Below are positions 17,008 through 25,402 of a DNA stretch of 64,000 nucleotides, piece after piece. The notes beneath the pieces were generated by a model. That model worked only from the letters and a program-made list of their open reading frames with translations, made no database searches and was not told the DNA's origin. Numbering within the stretch: position 1 is the stretch's first letter; every line of letters starts with the position of its first letter. The position numbers and the translations under genes were made by a program. Origin of the DNA: Deltaproteobacteria bacterium (GTDB taxonomy: Bacteria; Myxococcota_A; Polyangia; DRWM01; JAAZOP01); the NCBI GenBank assembly GCA_016218815.1, contig JACRCX010000142.1:1-64000 (forward strand). Reading direction: 5' to 3'.

Positions 17008-18255
17008 ATGGGATCTTCCGAGGAAAGCGGGGGAGAACAAGAGGAACGCGGGGGTCCGGGGGGATCGCGGTCGCGCGGAGCAGGCGATGGTGGGGGCGCC
17101 CGTGCGCGCGAGGGAGGCGCGGCGGGGGAGACTTCGCGGTTCGCCGCGGCGCGACGCGTCGTCGTGAAGATCGGGTCGGCGCTGCTGGTGGACGGCAAGA
17201 CGGGCGCGGTCAAGGCGTCCTGGCTGTCGACCCTGATCGACGACCTGGTCGAGATCAAGGCGCGCGGCGCCGACGTGATCGTCGTCTCCTCCGGCGCCAT
17301 CGCACTCGGGCGGCGCGCGCTGGGGCTTTCCCGGGGCAGGCTGCGGCTGGAGCAGAGCCAGGCCGCCGCCGCGGTGGGCCAGATCGCGCTGGCCCATGCC
17401 TGGTCCGAGGCGCTACGGACGAGGGAGATCGTGGCGGCGCAGGTGCTGGTGACGCGGACCGATACGGAAGATCGCCACCGCTACCTCAACGCGCGCGCGA
17501 CGCTGTCCACGCTGCTGGGGCAGGGCGCAGTCCCCGTGATCAACGAGAACGACACGGTGGCCACCTCCGAAATCCGTTTCGGCGACAACGACCGTCTGGC
17601 GGCACGCGTCGCCTCCATGATGTCGGCCGACTGCCTGGTGCTGCTCTCCGACATCGATGGCTTGTACACGGCTCCGCCCGGACGAAAGGGCGCCGAGCTT
17701 CTTCTCGAGGTGCGCGAGATCACGCCGGCGATCGAGGCCATGGCGGGCAACCCGGTGTCGGGAGTGGGCTCGGGCGGGATGATCACCAAGCTCGAGGCGG
17801 CGAAGATCGCCGTGGGAGCGGGCTGCGACATGGTGATCGCGTCGGGCCACGAGCTGCACCCGTTGCGGCGCATCGCGCAGGGCGTGCGCTGCACCTGGTT
17901 CCTCGCCCCGGCCTCGGCACTGGATTCGCGCCAACGCTGGATCGCCGGCACCCTCCGGCCCGGCGGTCGCCTCGTCGTCGACGACGGGGCGGCGGCGGCG
18001 TTGGGGCAGGGCAAGAGCCTGTTGCCCGCCGGGGTGACACGCGTCGAAGGCGCCTTCGCGCGCGGCGACACGGTGAGCATCGTGACGGCGAAGGGCCGGG
18101 AGATCGCCCGCGGCCTCGTGACCTATGACGTCGTGGACGCCGCGCGGATCGCGGGCCTGCGGTCGGCGGATCTGGAGAAGGCCGTCGGCTTCCGCGGACG
18201 CGACGAGCTGGTGCACCGCGACGACATGGTCCTGTTCGGCGGAGAAGGGACATGA
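17008..18255 (+). CDS. proB: glutamate 5-kinase ProB with PUA domain
   Basis: ProB phosphorylates L-glutamate to glutamyl 5-phosphate, the first step of proline synthesis. The 415-residue protein has an unusual Gly/Arg-rich N-terminal extension of about 40 residues before RRVVVKIGSALLVD. The amino acid kinase domain follows (VVSSGAIALGRRALGL; VINENDTVATSEIRFGDND; LLSDIDGLY; GSGGMITKLEAAKIA), then a C-terminal PUA domain (RLVVDDGAAAALGQGKSLLP; ARGLVTYD). ATG 17008 is preferred because AAGGGAG lies just upstream; ATG 16984 is an alternative. The gene overlaps proA by 4 nt (ATGA), so translation is coupled and both enzymes probably form a complex. Confidence 0.95.
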   Translation: MGSSEESGGEQEERGGPGGSRSRGAGDGGGARAREGGAAGETSRFAAARRVVVKIGSALLVDGKTGAVKASWLSTLIDDLVEIKARGADVIVVSSGAIALGRRALGLSRGRLRLEQSQAAAAVGQIALAHAWSEALRTREIVAAQVLVTRTDTEDRHRYLNARATLSTLLGQGAVPVINENDTVATSEIRFGDNDRLAARVASMMSADCLVLLSDIDGLYTAPPGRKGAELLLEVREITPAIEAMAGNPVSGVGSGGMITKLEAAKIAVGAGCDMVIASGHELHPLRRIAQGVRCTWFLAPASALDSRQRWIAGTLRPGGRLVVDDGAAAALGQGKSLLPAGVTRVEGAFARGDTVSIVTAKGREIARGLVTYDVVDAARIAGLRSADLEKAVGFRGRDELVHRDDMVLFGGEGT

Positions 18256-19514
18256 GCGACACGCGCGAGGCCATGCTGGCCCTGGGCCGGGCCGCGCGGG
18301 CCGCGGCGCGGCGCCTGGCGCTGGCCCCGACCGCTCGGAAGAACGACGCCCTGGGCGCCATGGCCGCGGACATCCGCAAGGCCGCGGCGTCCATCGCCGC
18401 CGAGAACGCCGCGGAAACGGAGGCGGCGCGGGACAAGGGAGTGAAGGAGAGCTTCCTCGACCGCCTTCTGCTCACGGCGCCGCGGATCGAGGCGATGGCG
18501 CAGGGGCTGGAGGACCTCGCGGCACTGCCGGATCCGGTGGGCGCGGTGATGAGCGAGTGGACGCGGCCCAACGGGATGCGGATCGCGCGCGTACGCGTGC
18601 CGATCGGCGTGATCGGCATCGTCTTCGAGAGCCGTCCGAACGTGGCGGCGGACGCGGGCGCGCTGTGCATGAAGTCGGGCAACGCCGCGATCCTGCGCGG
18701 CGGCTCGGACGGGTTCCGCAGCGCGACGGCGATCGTCGGCTGCCTGCAGCGCGGCCTGCGTGCGGCCGGCCTGCCGGAAACGGCGATCCAGGCCGTGCCG
18801 ACGGTCGACCGCGACGCCGTGGGGATGATGCTCGAGGGGCTGGGCGGCGCGATCGACGTGCTCGTCCCGCGGGGCGGCAAGAGCCTGGTCGCGCGCGTGC
18901 AGGCCGAGGCGCGAGTCCCGGTCTTCAGCCACCTCGAAGGGATCTGCCACGTGTACGTCGACCGCGCGGCGGACCTGGAGATGGCGAAGAAGATCGTCCT
19001 CAACGCCAAGATGCGGCGGACCGGAATCTGCGGCGCGGCGGAGACGCTGCTCGTCGATCGCGCCGGGGGCGCGACGCAACTGCGGCCGTTGATCCGGACG
19101 CTGGTCGAGGCCGGGTGCGAGGTGCGGGGCGACGCGGAGGCGCAGGCGGCCGACGCGCGGGTCAGGCCGGCGACGGAGGAGGACTGGTCCACGGAGTACC
19201 TCGCTCCGATCATCTCGCTGCGGGTGGTGAACGGCCTCGAGCAGGCGATGGAGCACATCGCGCGCTATGGGTCGCAGCACACGGACGCGATCGTGACCGA
19301 GGACGCGGCGACGGCCGAGCGATTCCTGCGCGAGGTGGACAGCGCAATCGTCCTGCGCAACGCGTCGACGCAGTTCGCGGACGGGGGCGAGTTCGGGTTC
19401 GGGGCGGAGCTCGGCATCGCGACCGGCAAGCTCCACGCGCGCGGTCCGATCGGCCTGGAGCAGCTCACGACGTTCAAGTACCAGGTGCGCGGGACGGGGC
19501 AGACGCGGCCCTGA
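18252..19514 (+). CDS. proA: gamma-glutamyl phosphate reductase ProA
   Basis: ProA reduces glutamyl 5-phosphate to glutamate semialdehyde with NADPH, the second step of proline synthesis. The 420-residue protein has the normal length. Visible features include PIGVIGIVFESRPNV (near residue 117), KSGNAAILRGGSD, VLVPRGGKSLV, and the catalytic Cys260 in RRTGICGAAETLL. The family end block FGFGAELGIATGKLHARGPI is followed by GLEQLTTFKY. Its start overlaps the proB stop. The gene is convergent with the fibro-slime gene, only 3 nt between stops. A proline dehydrogenase for the reverse pathway is at 55890. Confidence 0.96.
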   Translation: MSDTREAMLALGRAARAAARRLALAPTARKNDALGAMAADIRKAAASIAAENAAETEAARDKGVKESFLDRLLLTAPRIEAMAQGLEDLAALPDPVGAVMSEWTRPNGMRIARVRVPIGVIGIVFESRPNVAADAGALCMKSGNAAILRGGSDGFRSATAIVGCLQRGLRAAGLPETAIQAVPTVDRDAVGMMLEGLGGAIDVLVPRGGKSLVARVQAEARVPVFSHLEGICHVYVDRAADLEMAKKIVLNAKMRRTGICGAAETLLVDRAGGATQLRPLIRTLVEAGCEVRGDAEAQAADARVRPATEEDWSTEYLAPIISLRVVNGLEQAMEHIARYGSQHTDAIVTEDAATAERFLREVDSAIVLRNASTQFADGGEFGFGAELGIATGKLHARGPIGLEQLTTFKYQVRGTGQTRP

Positions 19515-19517
19515 CGA

Positions 19518-20981
19518 CTACTTCCCGAGCTCGGCGCGGCAGTTGGCGTCGCAGCCGTCGCCGGAAGCGCGGTTGCCGTCGTCGCACTCCTCGCCGAAGG
19601 CGGGCTCGAGGATGCCGTCCCCGCAGTTGCCCCACGCGCACTCGCTGTGCGGGGCGTTGAAGCCGCGCAGCGTCAGGCGGTACGACGACTGGGAGGTGTG
19701 ACGCTCGGCCTGGAACACGACGGCCTCGTAGATGCCGTCCGCGCTCAGGCCCATCGCGGTCGCCTCGTCCGGCCCCAGGGTCACGCTGGCGTCCTCGGCG
19801 CCGTGCACGCCGCCGATGTCGACGGCGAGGTGGCCGTTGATGAAGACCCAGACGTCGTCGTCGCCGCGGAAGGTCAGCTCCTCGCCGCCGGCGTAGACGA
19901 ACCAGTAGCGCAACTCGCTGGTGAAGTGGAAGTTGTGGCCGCCGTCGCGCGGGTCCTCGGTTCCTTCGGCGACGAAGCCGAGGCCGTCGAGCGGGAAGAA
20001 CTCGTCGCTGTCGAAGACGAAGGTGCCCGGGGCGGTGCGATCGAGCGTCAGGCGCTCGACGAGCGTGCGGTTGAGCGCGGCGTCGTCGCGGTACCACGAG
20101 CGGAACGCGCCTTCGCCGTTCGTTGTGGGCGTCGCGCCGCCCGCGGCGGAGTAGACCGGCTTGCCGTCGTCGCCGAGGAGGGCTTCGACGATGCCGCGGT
20201 CGTCCCCCAGTTCGTACTCGAAGTCGGGGTGGCCGCCGGGGAGGTCGCTGCCGCGGAAGTCGCGGTAGACGATCGGGATGGCCACGCTGGCCGGCTCGGC
20301 CTCGACGACGTCGGAGCAGGTGTACCCGGCCTCGAGGGTGCAGTCCGCGGCGCAGCCGTCACCGGGGCGGGTGTTGCCGTCGTCGCATGCCTCGCCGGGG
20401 AGCCGGACGCCGTCGCCGCACACGGCGACGCACGCACCGTCCTCGCAGGTCGGCTCGAGGCGGCAGAACGGGTCGCAGCCGTCGCCCAGATCGTGGTTGC
20501 CGTCCTCGCACTGCTCGGTCCCTTCGACGGTTCCGTCGCCGCAGGTGGCGCGGCGGCAGGCGGAACCGGGGGCATCGCAGGCCCAGCCTTCCTCCATGCG
20601 GCAGGCGGAGGAGCAGCCGTCGCCGGGATCGGCGTTGCCGTCGTCGCACTGCTCGCCGCCGGCGACGAGCGCGTCGCCGCATTCGGCGGCGCTGCACGGC
20701 CGCCCGGCCGTGGGGCAGACCCAGCCCGGCTCGAGGCGGCAGAGGCCGTCGCAGCCGTCGTCCCGGACGGGGTTGCCGTCGTCGCACGCCTCGCCGGGGT
20801 CGAGCACGCCGTCGCCGCAGGCGGGCGGCCCGCCGTCGTCCGCGCGGGCGTCGCCGTCGGTGAGGACGTCGCCGGTGACCTCCGCGACGTCGCCACCGTC
20901 GGCCGTGGAGTCGTCGCCGCCGCAGGCGAGCGCGCCGAGCGCGGCCACGGTCGTCACAACTGCCGCCAGGAGCTTGCTCAT
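19518..20981 (-). CDS. fibro-slime domain lipoprotein with DUF4215 repeats
   Basis: The protein has 487 residues. ATG 20981 (GGAGG 6 nt upstream) gives a signal peptide ending in LGALAC. After a short Asp-rich tether come four DUF4215 Cys-rich repeats (CGDGVLDPGEACDDGNPVRD-type, about residues 55-225). The fibro-slime (PA14-like) domain occupies about 235-455, with PIVYRDFRGSDLPGGHPDF, GDDDVWVFINGHLAVDIGG and VFQAERHTSQSSYRLTL. One last DUF4215 repeat ends the protein. Fibro-slime domains are carbohydrate-binding-like and occur on proteins linked to slime or fibre attachment. A role in surface adhesion is likely. Confidence 0.9.
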   Translation of the reverse strand: MSKLLAAVVTTVAALGALACGGDDSTADGGDVAEVTGDVLTDGDARADDGGPPACGDGVLDPGEACDDGNPVRDDGCDGLCRLEPGWVCPTAGRPCSAAECGDALVAGGEQCDDGNADPGDGCSSACRMEEGWACDAPGSACRRATCGDGTVEGTEQCEDGNHDLGDGCDPFCRLEPTCEDGACVAVCGDGVRLPGEACDDGNTRPGDGCAADCTLEAGYTCSDVVEAEPASVAIPIVYRDFRGSDLPGGHPDFEYELGDDRGIVEALLGDDGKPVYSAAGGATPTTNGEGAFRSWYRDDAALNRTLVERLTLDRTAPGTFVFDSDEFFPLDGLGFVAEGTEDPRDGGHNFHFTSELRYWFVYAGGEELTFRGDDDVWVFINGHLAVDIGGVHGAEDASVTLGPDEATAMGLSADGIYEAVVFQAERHTSQSSYRLTLRGFNAPHSECAWGNCGDGILEPAFGEECDDGNRASGDGCDANCRAELGK

Positions 20982-21090
20982 CGGAATCCTCCCCATCCGT
21001 CCCGTGCGAGCCGACGAACGAGCCGGTTCACGACGACGGGAGCCTTCGGAACGGTATCACCTGGAGCGGGGAGCGGCCAGCGGGGGCTCG

Positions 21091-21157
21091 TTCTACGTTC
21101 TACGTTGTACGTTGTGCGCTTCCGGCCGGACCCGTTCAACGAAAAACGAAAAACGCC
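21091..21157. repeat. two 7-bp-unit arrays, NTACGTT and CGAAAAA
   Basis: At 21091-21118 there are three to four copies of NTACGTT (CTACGTT, CTACGTT, GTACGTT). At 21135-21157 there are two copies of CGAAAAA plus parts. Both lie in the 192-nt gap between the sensor kinase stop and the fibro-slime start, and are unrelated in sequence to each other but share the 7-bp period. Confidence 0.7.
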
Positions 21158-21173
21158 GAGTCTCTCCTGGGCG

Positions 21174-23168
21174 TCAGGCAGCGCCGTCGGGCGCCGCGCC
21201 AGGCGGCTCATCGGGAAGCGGCAGGCGGATCGTGAACGTGGACCCTTTCCCGACCTGGCTCTCGAAGGAGAGGGAACCGCCGTGCAGCTCGATCATCGCG
21301 CGGGCGATGAAGAGGCCGAGGCCGGTGCCGCCGACGGTGCGGCGGGTGGAGCTGTCGGCCTGCTCGAAGATCTGGAAGATCCGGCTGCGGTCCTCGTCGG
21401 AGATGCCGCGGCCCGAATCGACGACGTCCACGCGCAGGGCCCGCCCCGCCTCGCTGGTCTCGACGCGCGCGCGGACGTTGATCACGCCGCAGTCGGTGAA
21501 CTTGACGGCGTTGGAGACGATGGCGGCGAGGGCCTGGCCGAGGCGGTGGGGGTCGACCCACACGGGGGGGAGGCCGGCCTGGAGCTGGGTCTGGAGGGTG
21601 ACGTCCTTGTCGCCCAGGAGCGTGCGGGCGTGGCTGGCGGCCTGGGAGATCAGCTCCACGGAGGGGGTCCACTCGTGGTGGAGCTCGACGCGCCCGGCCT
21701 CGAGCTTGGCGGAGTCGAGGATGCCGTTGATGATCGCCAGGAGGTCCTCGCCGCCGTGGTGGATGAGGCGCACGTCGTCGCGCTGCTTGGGGGCGAGGGC
21801 GCCTTCGACGCCGCGCAGCAGCAGCTCGGAAAAGCCGAGGATCGCGTTGAGCGGGCCCTTCAAGTCGTGGCTGACGGAAGCGAGGAACTGGGTGCGCATG
21901 CGCTGGGCCTCGTCGAGCGCGGCGAGGGCGGTTTCCTCGTCGACGCGCATGCTGGCGGCGCGATCGGCCATGGCGATCGTGGCGGCCTGGAGCCGGGCGA
22001 TTTCGCGGACGGCGGATGGGGGCGAGGCGGTCGCGGACGGCGCAGAGCGCTCGCCGACACGGGCGACGGCGTCGGCAAGGACGCGCAGGTGGCCTCCGGT
22101 GCGGCGACCCAGGACGAAGCCGCCCAGGTAGACGGCGCCGAGCGTGACGAGGATCGCCACAAGGAGCCAGGACGGCGCGCCGGCGGGGGACGGCCGCGGC
22201 GACCAGACGACGACGGCACCGGGGCGTCCGCCGGGCGCGGGAGGCAGGAGAGCGGCGGCGTAGACGACGTTACGGGCGGGGTCGACCCAGGAGCCCGCCG
22301 GGCGGTCGGGCACGGCGCCGAGGGCGGTCTCGCAGGAAAGCGCGGCCAGGCGCGGGACGTCGCGGTCGCACACGGGAACGACGGCCACCCCGGGAGCGCG
22401 GGGATCGGTGGACGCCTCGAGCGCCGCCGACATGGCGATTCCATCGGCGGCGGCGAGGGCCGTGGCAGCGCGTTCGTGCGACGCGCGCCAGAAGGTCTGG
22501 TCGTGGTGGACGCCGTCGAACGCGAGGTAGAGCAGGCCGAAGAGGGAAGCGGCGGCGACGGGGACGACGAGCATGACGCCGAGGACGGTGGCCAAGGATG
22601 CCCGGTACGAAGCGGCGGACGGCGGGGCCGGCAGACGGGCCAGGAAGGGGCCGAGGGCGAAGCGGAAGGCGAGCTGGGCGGCGCCCGCGGCGAGCGGCGC
22701 GGCGAGGAGCGCCACGGGCCACAGCGGCCGGAACCAGCGAACGAGGTCGCCGGAAAGCCACGAGGCGAGGAGGAGGGCGGCGGGGCAGACGGCAAGCAGG
22801 ACGATGGCCAGGATGCGGCCGTAGCGGCGAGGGTAGGCGGCCAGCCGGCCGGCGAGGGTTCCGACCTGCGCGGCATGGGCGGCGTCGCCTCGCAAATGCG
22901 CGTCGGAGAGGCGCCGGACGACCGGCCACAGATCCACGCGGAGCACGACGAAGGCGGCCACGAGGCCGCCGGCCAGGCCGAGAAGGGCGGCGAGCTCCGC
23001 GACACGGGCGAGGTACGTGCCGCGACCGAAGAGCTCGGCGGCGAACACGATGGCGCCGGCGCTGCCGGCGCCGACGGCGAAGGCGGCGAGCCACAGCGCT
23101 CCGGCGACGCGTCCGGGACGAACGAGCCGTGGCGGCTCGGGGCGGCCGCGCATTCGCCGCTCAGCCAT
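21174..23168 (-). CDS. membrane sensor histidine kinase (second of a pair)
   Basis: The protein has 664 residues. About five hydrophobic segments lie in the first 200 residues, followed by an extracytoplasmic segment (about 210-310) and another membrane helix near 315-335. A HAMP-like helical part precedes the kinase core. The H box is FLASVSHDLKGPLNAILGF with His434; the N box is AIVSNAVKFTD; the G boxes are DSGRGIS and GGTGLGLFIA. It autophosphorylates and should pass phosphate to a response regulator, but none is encoded nearby. Its ATG overlaps the end of the upstream kinase gene by 8 nt, which implies coupled translation and perhaps heteromeric signalling. Confidence 0.92.
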   Translation of the reverse strand: MAERRMRGRPEPPRLVRPGRVAGALWLAAFAVGAGSAGAIVFAAELFGRGTYLARVAELAALLGLAGGLVAAFVVLRVDLWPVVRRLSDAHLRGDAAHAAQVGTLAGRLAAYPRRYGRILAIVLLAVCPAALLLASWLSGDLVRWFRPLWPVALLAAPLAAGAAQLAFRFALGPFLARLPAPPSAASYRASLATVLGVMLVVPVAAASLFGLLYLAFDGVHHDQTFWRASHERAATALAAADGIAMSAALEASTDPRAPGVAVVPVCDRDVPRLAALSCETALGAVPDRPAGSWVDPARNVVYAAALLPPAPGGRPGAVVVWSPRPSPAGAPSWLLVAILVTLGAVYLGGFVLGRRTGGHLRVLADAVARVGERSAPSATASPPSAVREIARLQAATIAMADRAASMRVDEETALAALDEAQRMRTQFLASVSHDLKGPLNAILGFSELLLRGVEGALAPKQRDDVRLIHHGGEDLLAIINGILDSAKLEAGRVELHHEWTPSVELISQAASHARTLLGDKDVTLQTQLQAGLPPVWVDPHRLGQALAAIVSNAVKFTDCGVINVRARVETSEAGRALRVDVVDSGRGISDEDRSRIFQIFEQADSSTRRTVGGTGLGLFIARAMIELHGGSLSFESQVGKGSTFTIRLPLPDEPPGAAPDGAA

Positions 23169-24654
23169 CGCGGTCTCCGGCCGGAGGACCGGCGAGCGGC
23201 AGCCGCACGATGAAGGTCGAGCCTTCGCCGAGGGTGCTGCGGGCGGTGACGTCCCCCCCGTGCATCTGCGCGAGCCGGCGCACGATCGCCAGACCCAGCC
23301 CGGTGCCCTCGCGCCTGGTGCGCGTATCGCCGGTCTGGCGGTACTCCTCGAAGACGGCGGCGAGCGCGTCCGCGGCGATCCCGGGGCCGGTGTCGGAGAC
23401 GGAGAGCACGGCCTGATCGCCCTCGCGGTGCAGCTCGAGCCGGACCTCTCCGTGCTGGGTGAACTTGAGGGCGTTGCCGACGAGGTTCTGGAGGACGCGG
23501 CGCAGGAGGCGCGCGTCGGCGCGGAGGTGGAGCTGTTCGTGCTCGAACTGCATGACCAGACGCACCGGCTTGTCCCGGAGCTGGCCCTCGGCCTCGTCCA
23601 TCACGGCGCGCGCCACCTCCACCGCGTCGGTCTCCGCCGGCTCGATGCGGATCTGTCCGGCGTGCAGGGCGGACAGGTCCAGGATGTCGTTGACGAGGTT
23701 GAGCAGGTGGTCGCCGCTCTCGCGGATGATACGCAGGTCCTCGCGCTGCCCCGGGGCGAGCGGCCCCTCGAGCCCCTCGAGGAGCACCTCGGAGAAGCCG
23801 ATGATGGTGTTCAGCGGCGTGCGCAGCTCGTGGCTCATGACCGCGAGGAAGTCGATCTTGTCCTGATCGGCGCGGGCGAGGTGGGCGCGGGCCTTGCGGT
23901 AGCGGCGGAGATCGGCGTCGAGGCGACCGCGAACGGATTCGTAGATCCACGCGAAAAGTCCCAGCTCGTCGCCGGCCTGCGGCAGCCGGGGTGTGGGCTC
24001 CGCCGGCGCGCCGGCCGTCTCGTCGGCGGCGAACAGGCCGGCGAGGCCGCGTTCCAGCCGGCGCAGATCGGCGGCGAAGCGCTGCGCGACGACGAGCACG
24101 GGAAGCAGGCTCAGGCCGATGACGATGATGCCGAAGGCCAAAGCGAACCAGGGAAGGCGGGAGGCCCGGTCGGCCGGCGCGGGCACGACGATCGAGACGA
24201 CGCCGGCGCCGTCGTCCGGGCCGGCGAACGGCGCACCGGCGACCAGGACGGAGTCGGCCCCGCCGCCGCGCGCCTCGGCCAGCCCTTCGGCCGGTACGCG
24301 CCAGGGCGGCGTGACGGGACGGGAGAACCCCTCGACCGGCGACGGCGGCCGGCCGGGTCCGACGAGCACGAGGCGACCGGCGAAGCCGCGGGAAAGGACC
24401 GCTACGGCTTCCACGCGCCGCCCGGGCGGGAGCCGGGACAGGGCGCCGGCCAGGACGCGCAGCGCGTCGCGCTCGGCCTGCGCCGCACGGGGACTCGCCC
24501 CGCCGGGGTCGGCCTCGGCCACATGGAAGAGGAGCGCGGTCACGGCCGCCGTGGCGACGAGAGAGGGCAGGACGAGCGTGACGACCAGGCCGGCCCGGAG
24601 CCGCAGGGTGGAACCAGGACGCGCCGCGGTGGTATCGTCGGTCCCGGGCCCCAT
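23161..24654 (-). CDS. membrane sensor histidine kinase (first of a pair)
   Basis: The protein has 497 residues. A first membrane helix (about 20-45), a periplasmic sensor segment (about 46-165) and a second helix (about 170-195) are followed by a HAMP-like part. The H box is FLAVMSHELRTPLNTIIGF with His275; the N box is NLVGNALKFTQ; the G boxes are DTGPGI and EGTGLGLAIV. No response regulator is linked. The chosen ATG lies in CCATGG, the same palindrome that holds the divergent rsmG start, so the two 5' ends overlap. No Shine-Dalgarno is visible for this start; a GTG 20 codons upstream is possible. Confidence 0.88.
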   Translation of the reverse strand: MGPGTDDTTAARPGSTLRLRAGLVVTLVLPSLVATAAVTALLFHVAEADPGGASPRAAQAERDALRVLAGALSRLPPGRRVEAVAVLSRGFAGRLVLVGPGRPPSPVEGFSRPVTPPWRVPAEGLAEARGGGADSVLVAGAPFAGPDDGAGVVSIVVPAPADRASRLPWFALAFGIIVIGLSLLPVLVVAQRFAADLRRLERGLAGLFAADETAGAPAEPTPRLPQAGDELGLFAWIYESVRGRLDADLRRYRKARAHLARADQDKIDFLAVMSHELRTPLNTIIGFSEVLLEGLEGPLAPGQREDLRIIRESGDHLLNLVNDILDLSALHAGQIRIEPAETDAVEVARAVMDEAEGQLRDKPVRLVMQFEHEQLHLRADARLLRRVLQNLVGNALKFTQHGEVRLELHREGDQAVLSVSDTGPGIAADALAAVFEEYRQTGDTRTRREGTGLGLAIVRRLAQMHGGDVTARSTLGEGSTFIVRLPLAGPPAGDRDG

Positions 24655-25402
24655 GGCGCGGATCTTATCGGGACGGGCGGCGGAAACAAGAGAGCACGAA
24701 GGAGCGGGCGGCACCGGGGCCGCGCAGCCGTCGGGGGCGGAGAGGGCCGCGGCGCGCGAGGCGCTGGCGTCGGCGCTCGCCGCGCACGAGCTGCCGGCGG
24801 ACTCGCCGCCTCCGCCGCTGGTGGACTACCTGGCACTGCTCGTGCGCTGGCGTGCGCGGCGGCGCCTCGCGGGGCCGGCGGAGCCGCTCGAGCTGGCGAT
24901 CGAGGCGCTGGTGGACACGTGGCTCGTGGACGACGTCGTGCCCCGCGACGGGACGCTCTTCGATGTCGGCTCCGGGGCCGGTTTTCCGGGCATTCCGCTG
25001 GCCGTGCTGGGACGGGAACGGCGGGTGACGCTGGTCGAGCCCTCTGCGGCGCGGGCGGCGTTGCTGCGGGTCGCGGCGGCGACGCTCGGGCTGCCCGTGC
25101 GGGTGCTGGCCGTGCGCGGCGAGCACCTGGCCGACGAGATCGCGGCCGGGCGGGAGCCGCCGGCCGACACCGCGATCGCGCGCGCCTTCCGCTCGCCCGA
25201 GGAATGGCTGGCGTTGGCCGGGCGACTTGTCCGTCCGGGAGGCTCGGCGATCGTGCTGGCGGCGCGGACCTGGACCGGACCGGAGCGGGGCGGCGCCTGG
25301 GCGGCGGTCGAGCGGCGGGACTACTCGCTCCGCGGGCGCGCGCCGCGCTCGGCCTGGCGGCTGCATTCGAGCAGTGCGGCGGAGCCGTCAAGCCTGCCCT
25401 GA
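24653..25402 (+). CDS. rsmG: 16S rRNA (guanine527-N7)-methyltransferase RsmG
   Basis: RsmG methylates G527 of 16S rRNA with S-adenosylmethionine. The 249-residue protein has an N-terminal Ala/Gly-rich extension of about 35 residues, then the family features: LVDYLALLVRWRARR, the SAM-binding loop LFDVGSGAGFPGIPLAVLGR, VTLVEPSAARAALL, and TAIARAFRSPEEWL. The ATG shares a CCATGG with the divergent kinase start and has no Shine-Dalgarno. The C-terminus overlaps the next convergent gene by 15 nt. Loss of this enzyme gives low-level streptomycin resistance in other bacteria. Confidence 0.93.
   Translation: MARILSGRAAETREHEGAGGTGAAQPSGAERAAAREALASALAAHELPADSPPPPLVDYLALLVRWRARRRLAGPAEPLELAIEALVDTWLVDDVVPRDGTLFDVGSGAGFPGIPLAVLGRERRVTLVEPSAARAALLRVAAATLGLPVRVLAVRGEHLADEIAAGREPPADTAIARAFRSPEEWLALAGRLVRPGGSAIVLAARTWTGPERGGAWAAVERRDYSLRGRAPRSAWRLHSSSAAEPSSLP

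Noticed and set aside
19647..23213. Plus-strand open frame of 1188 codons
   Set aside because: It is antisense to the fibro-slime gene and the sensor kinase, both certain. Its composition is only Ala/Gly/Val/Glu.
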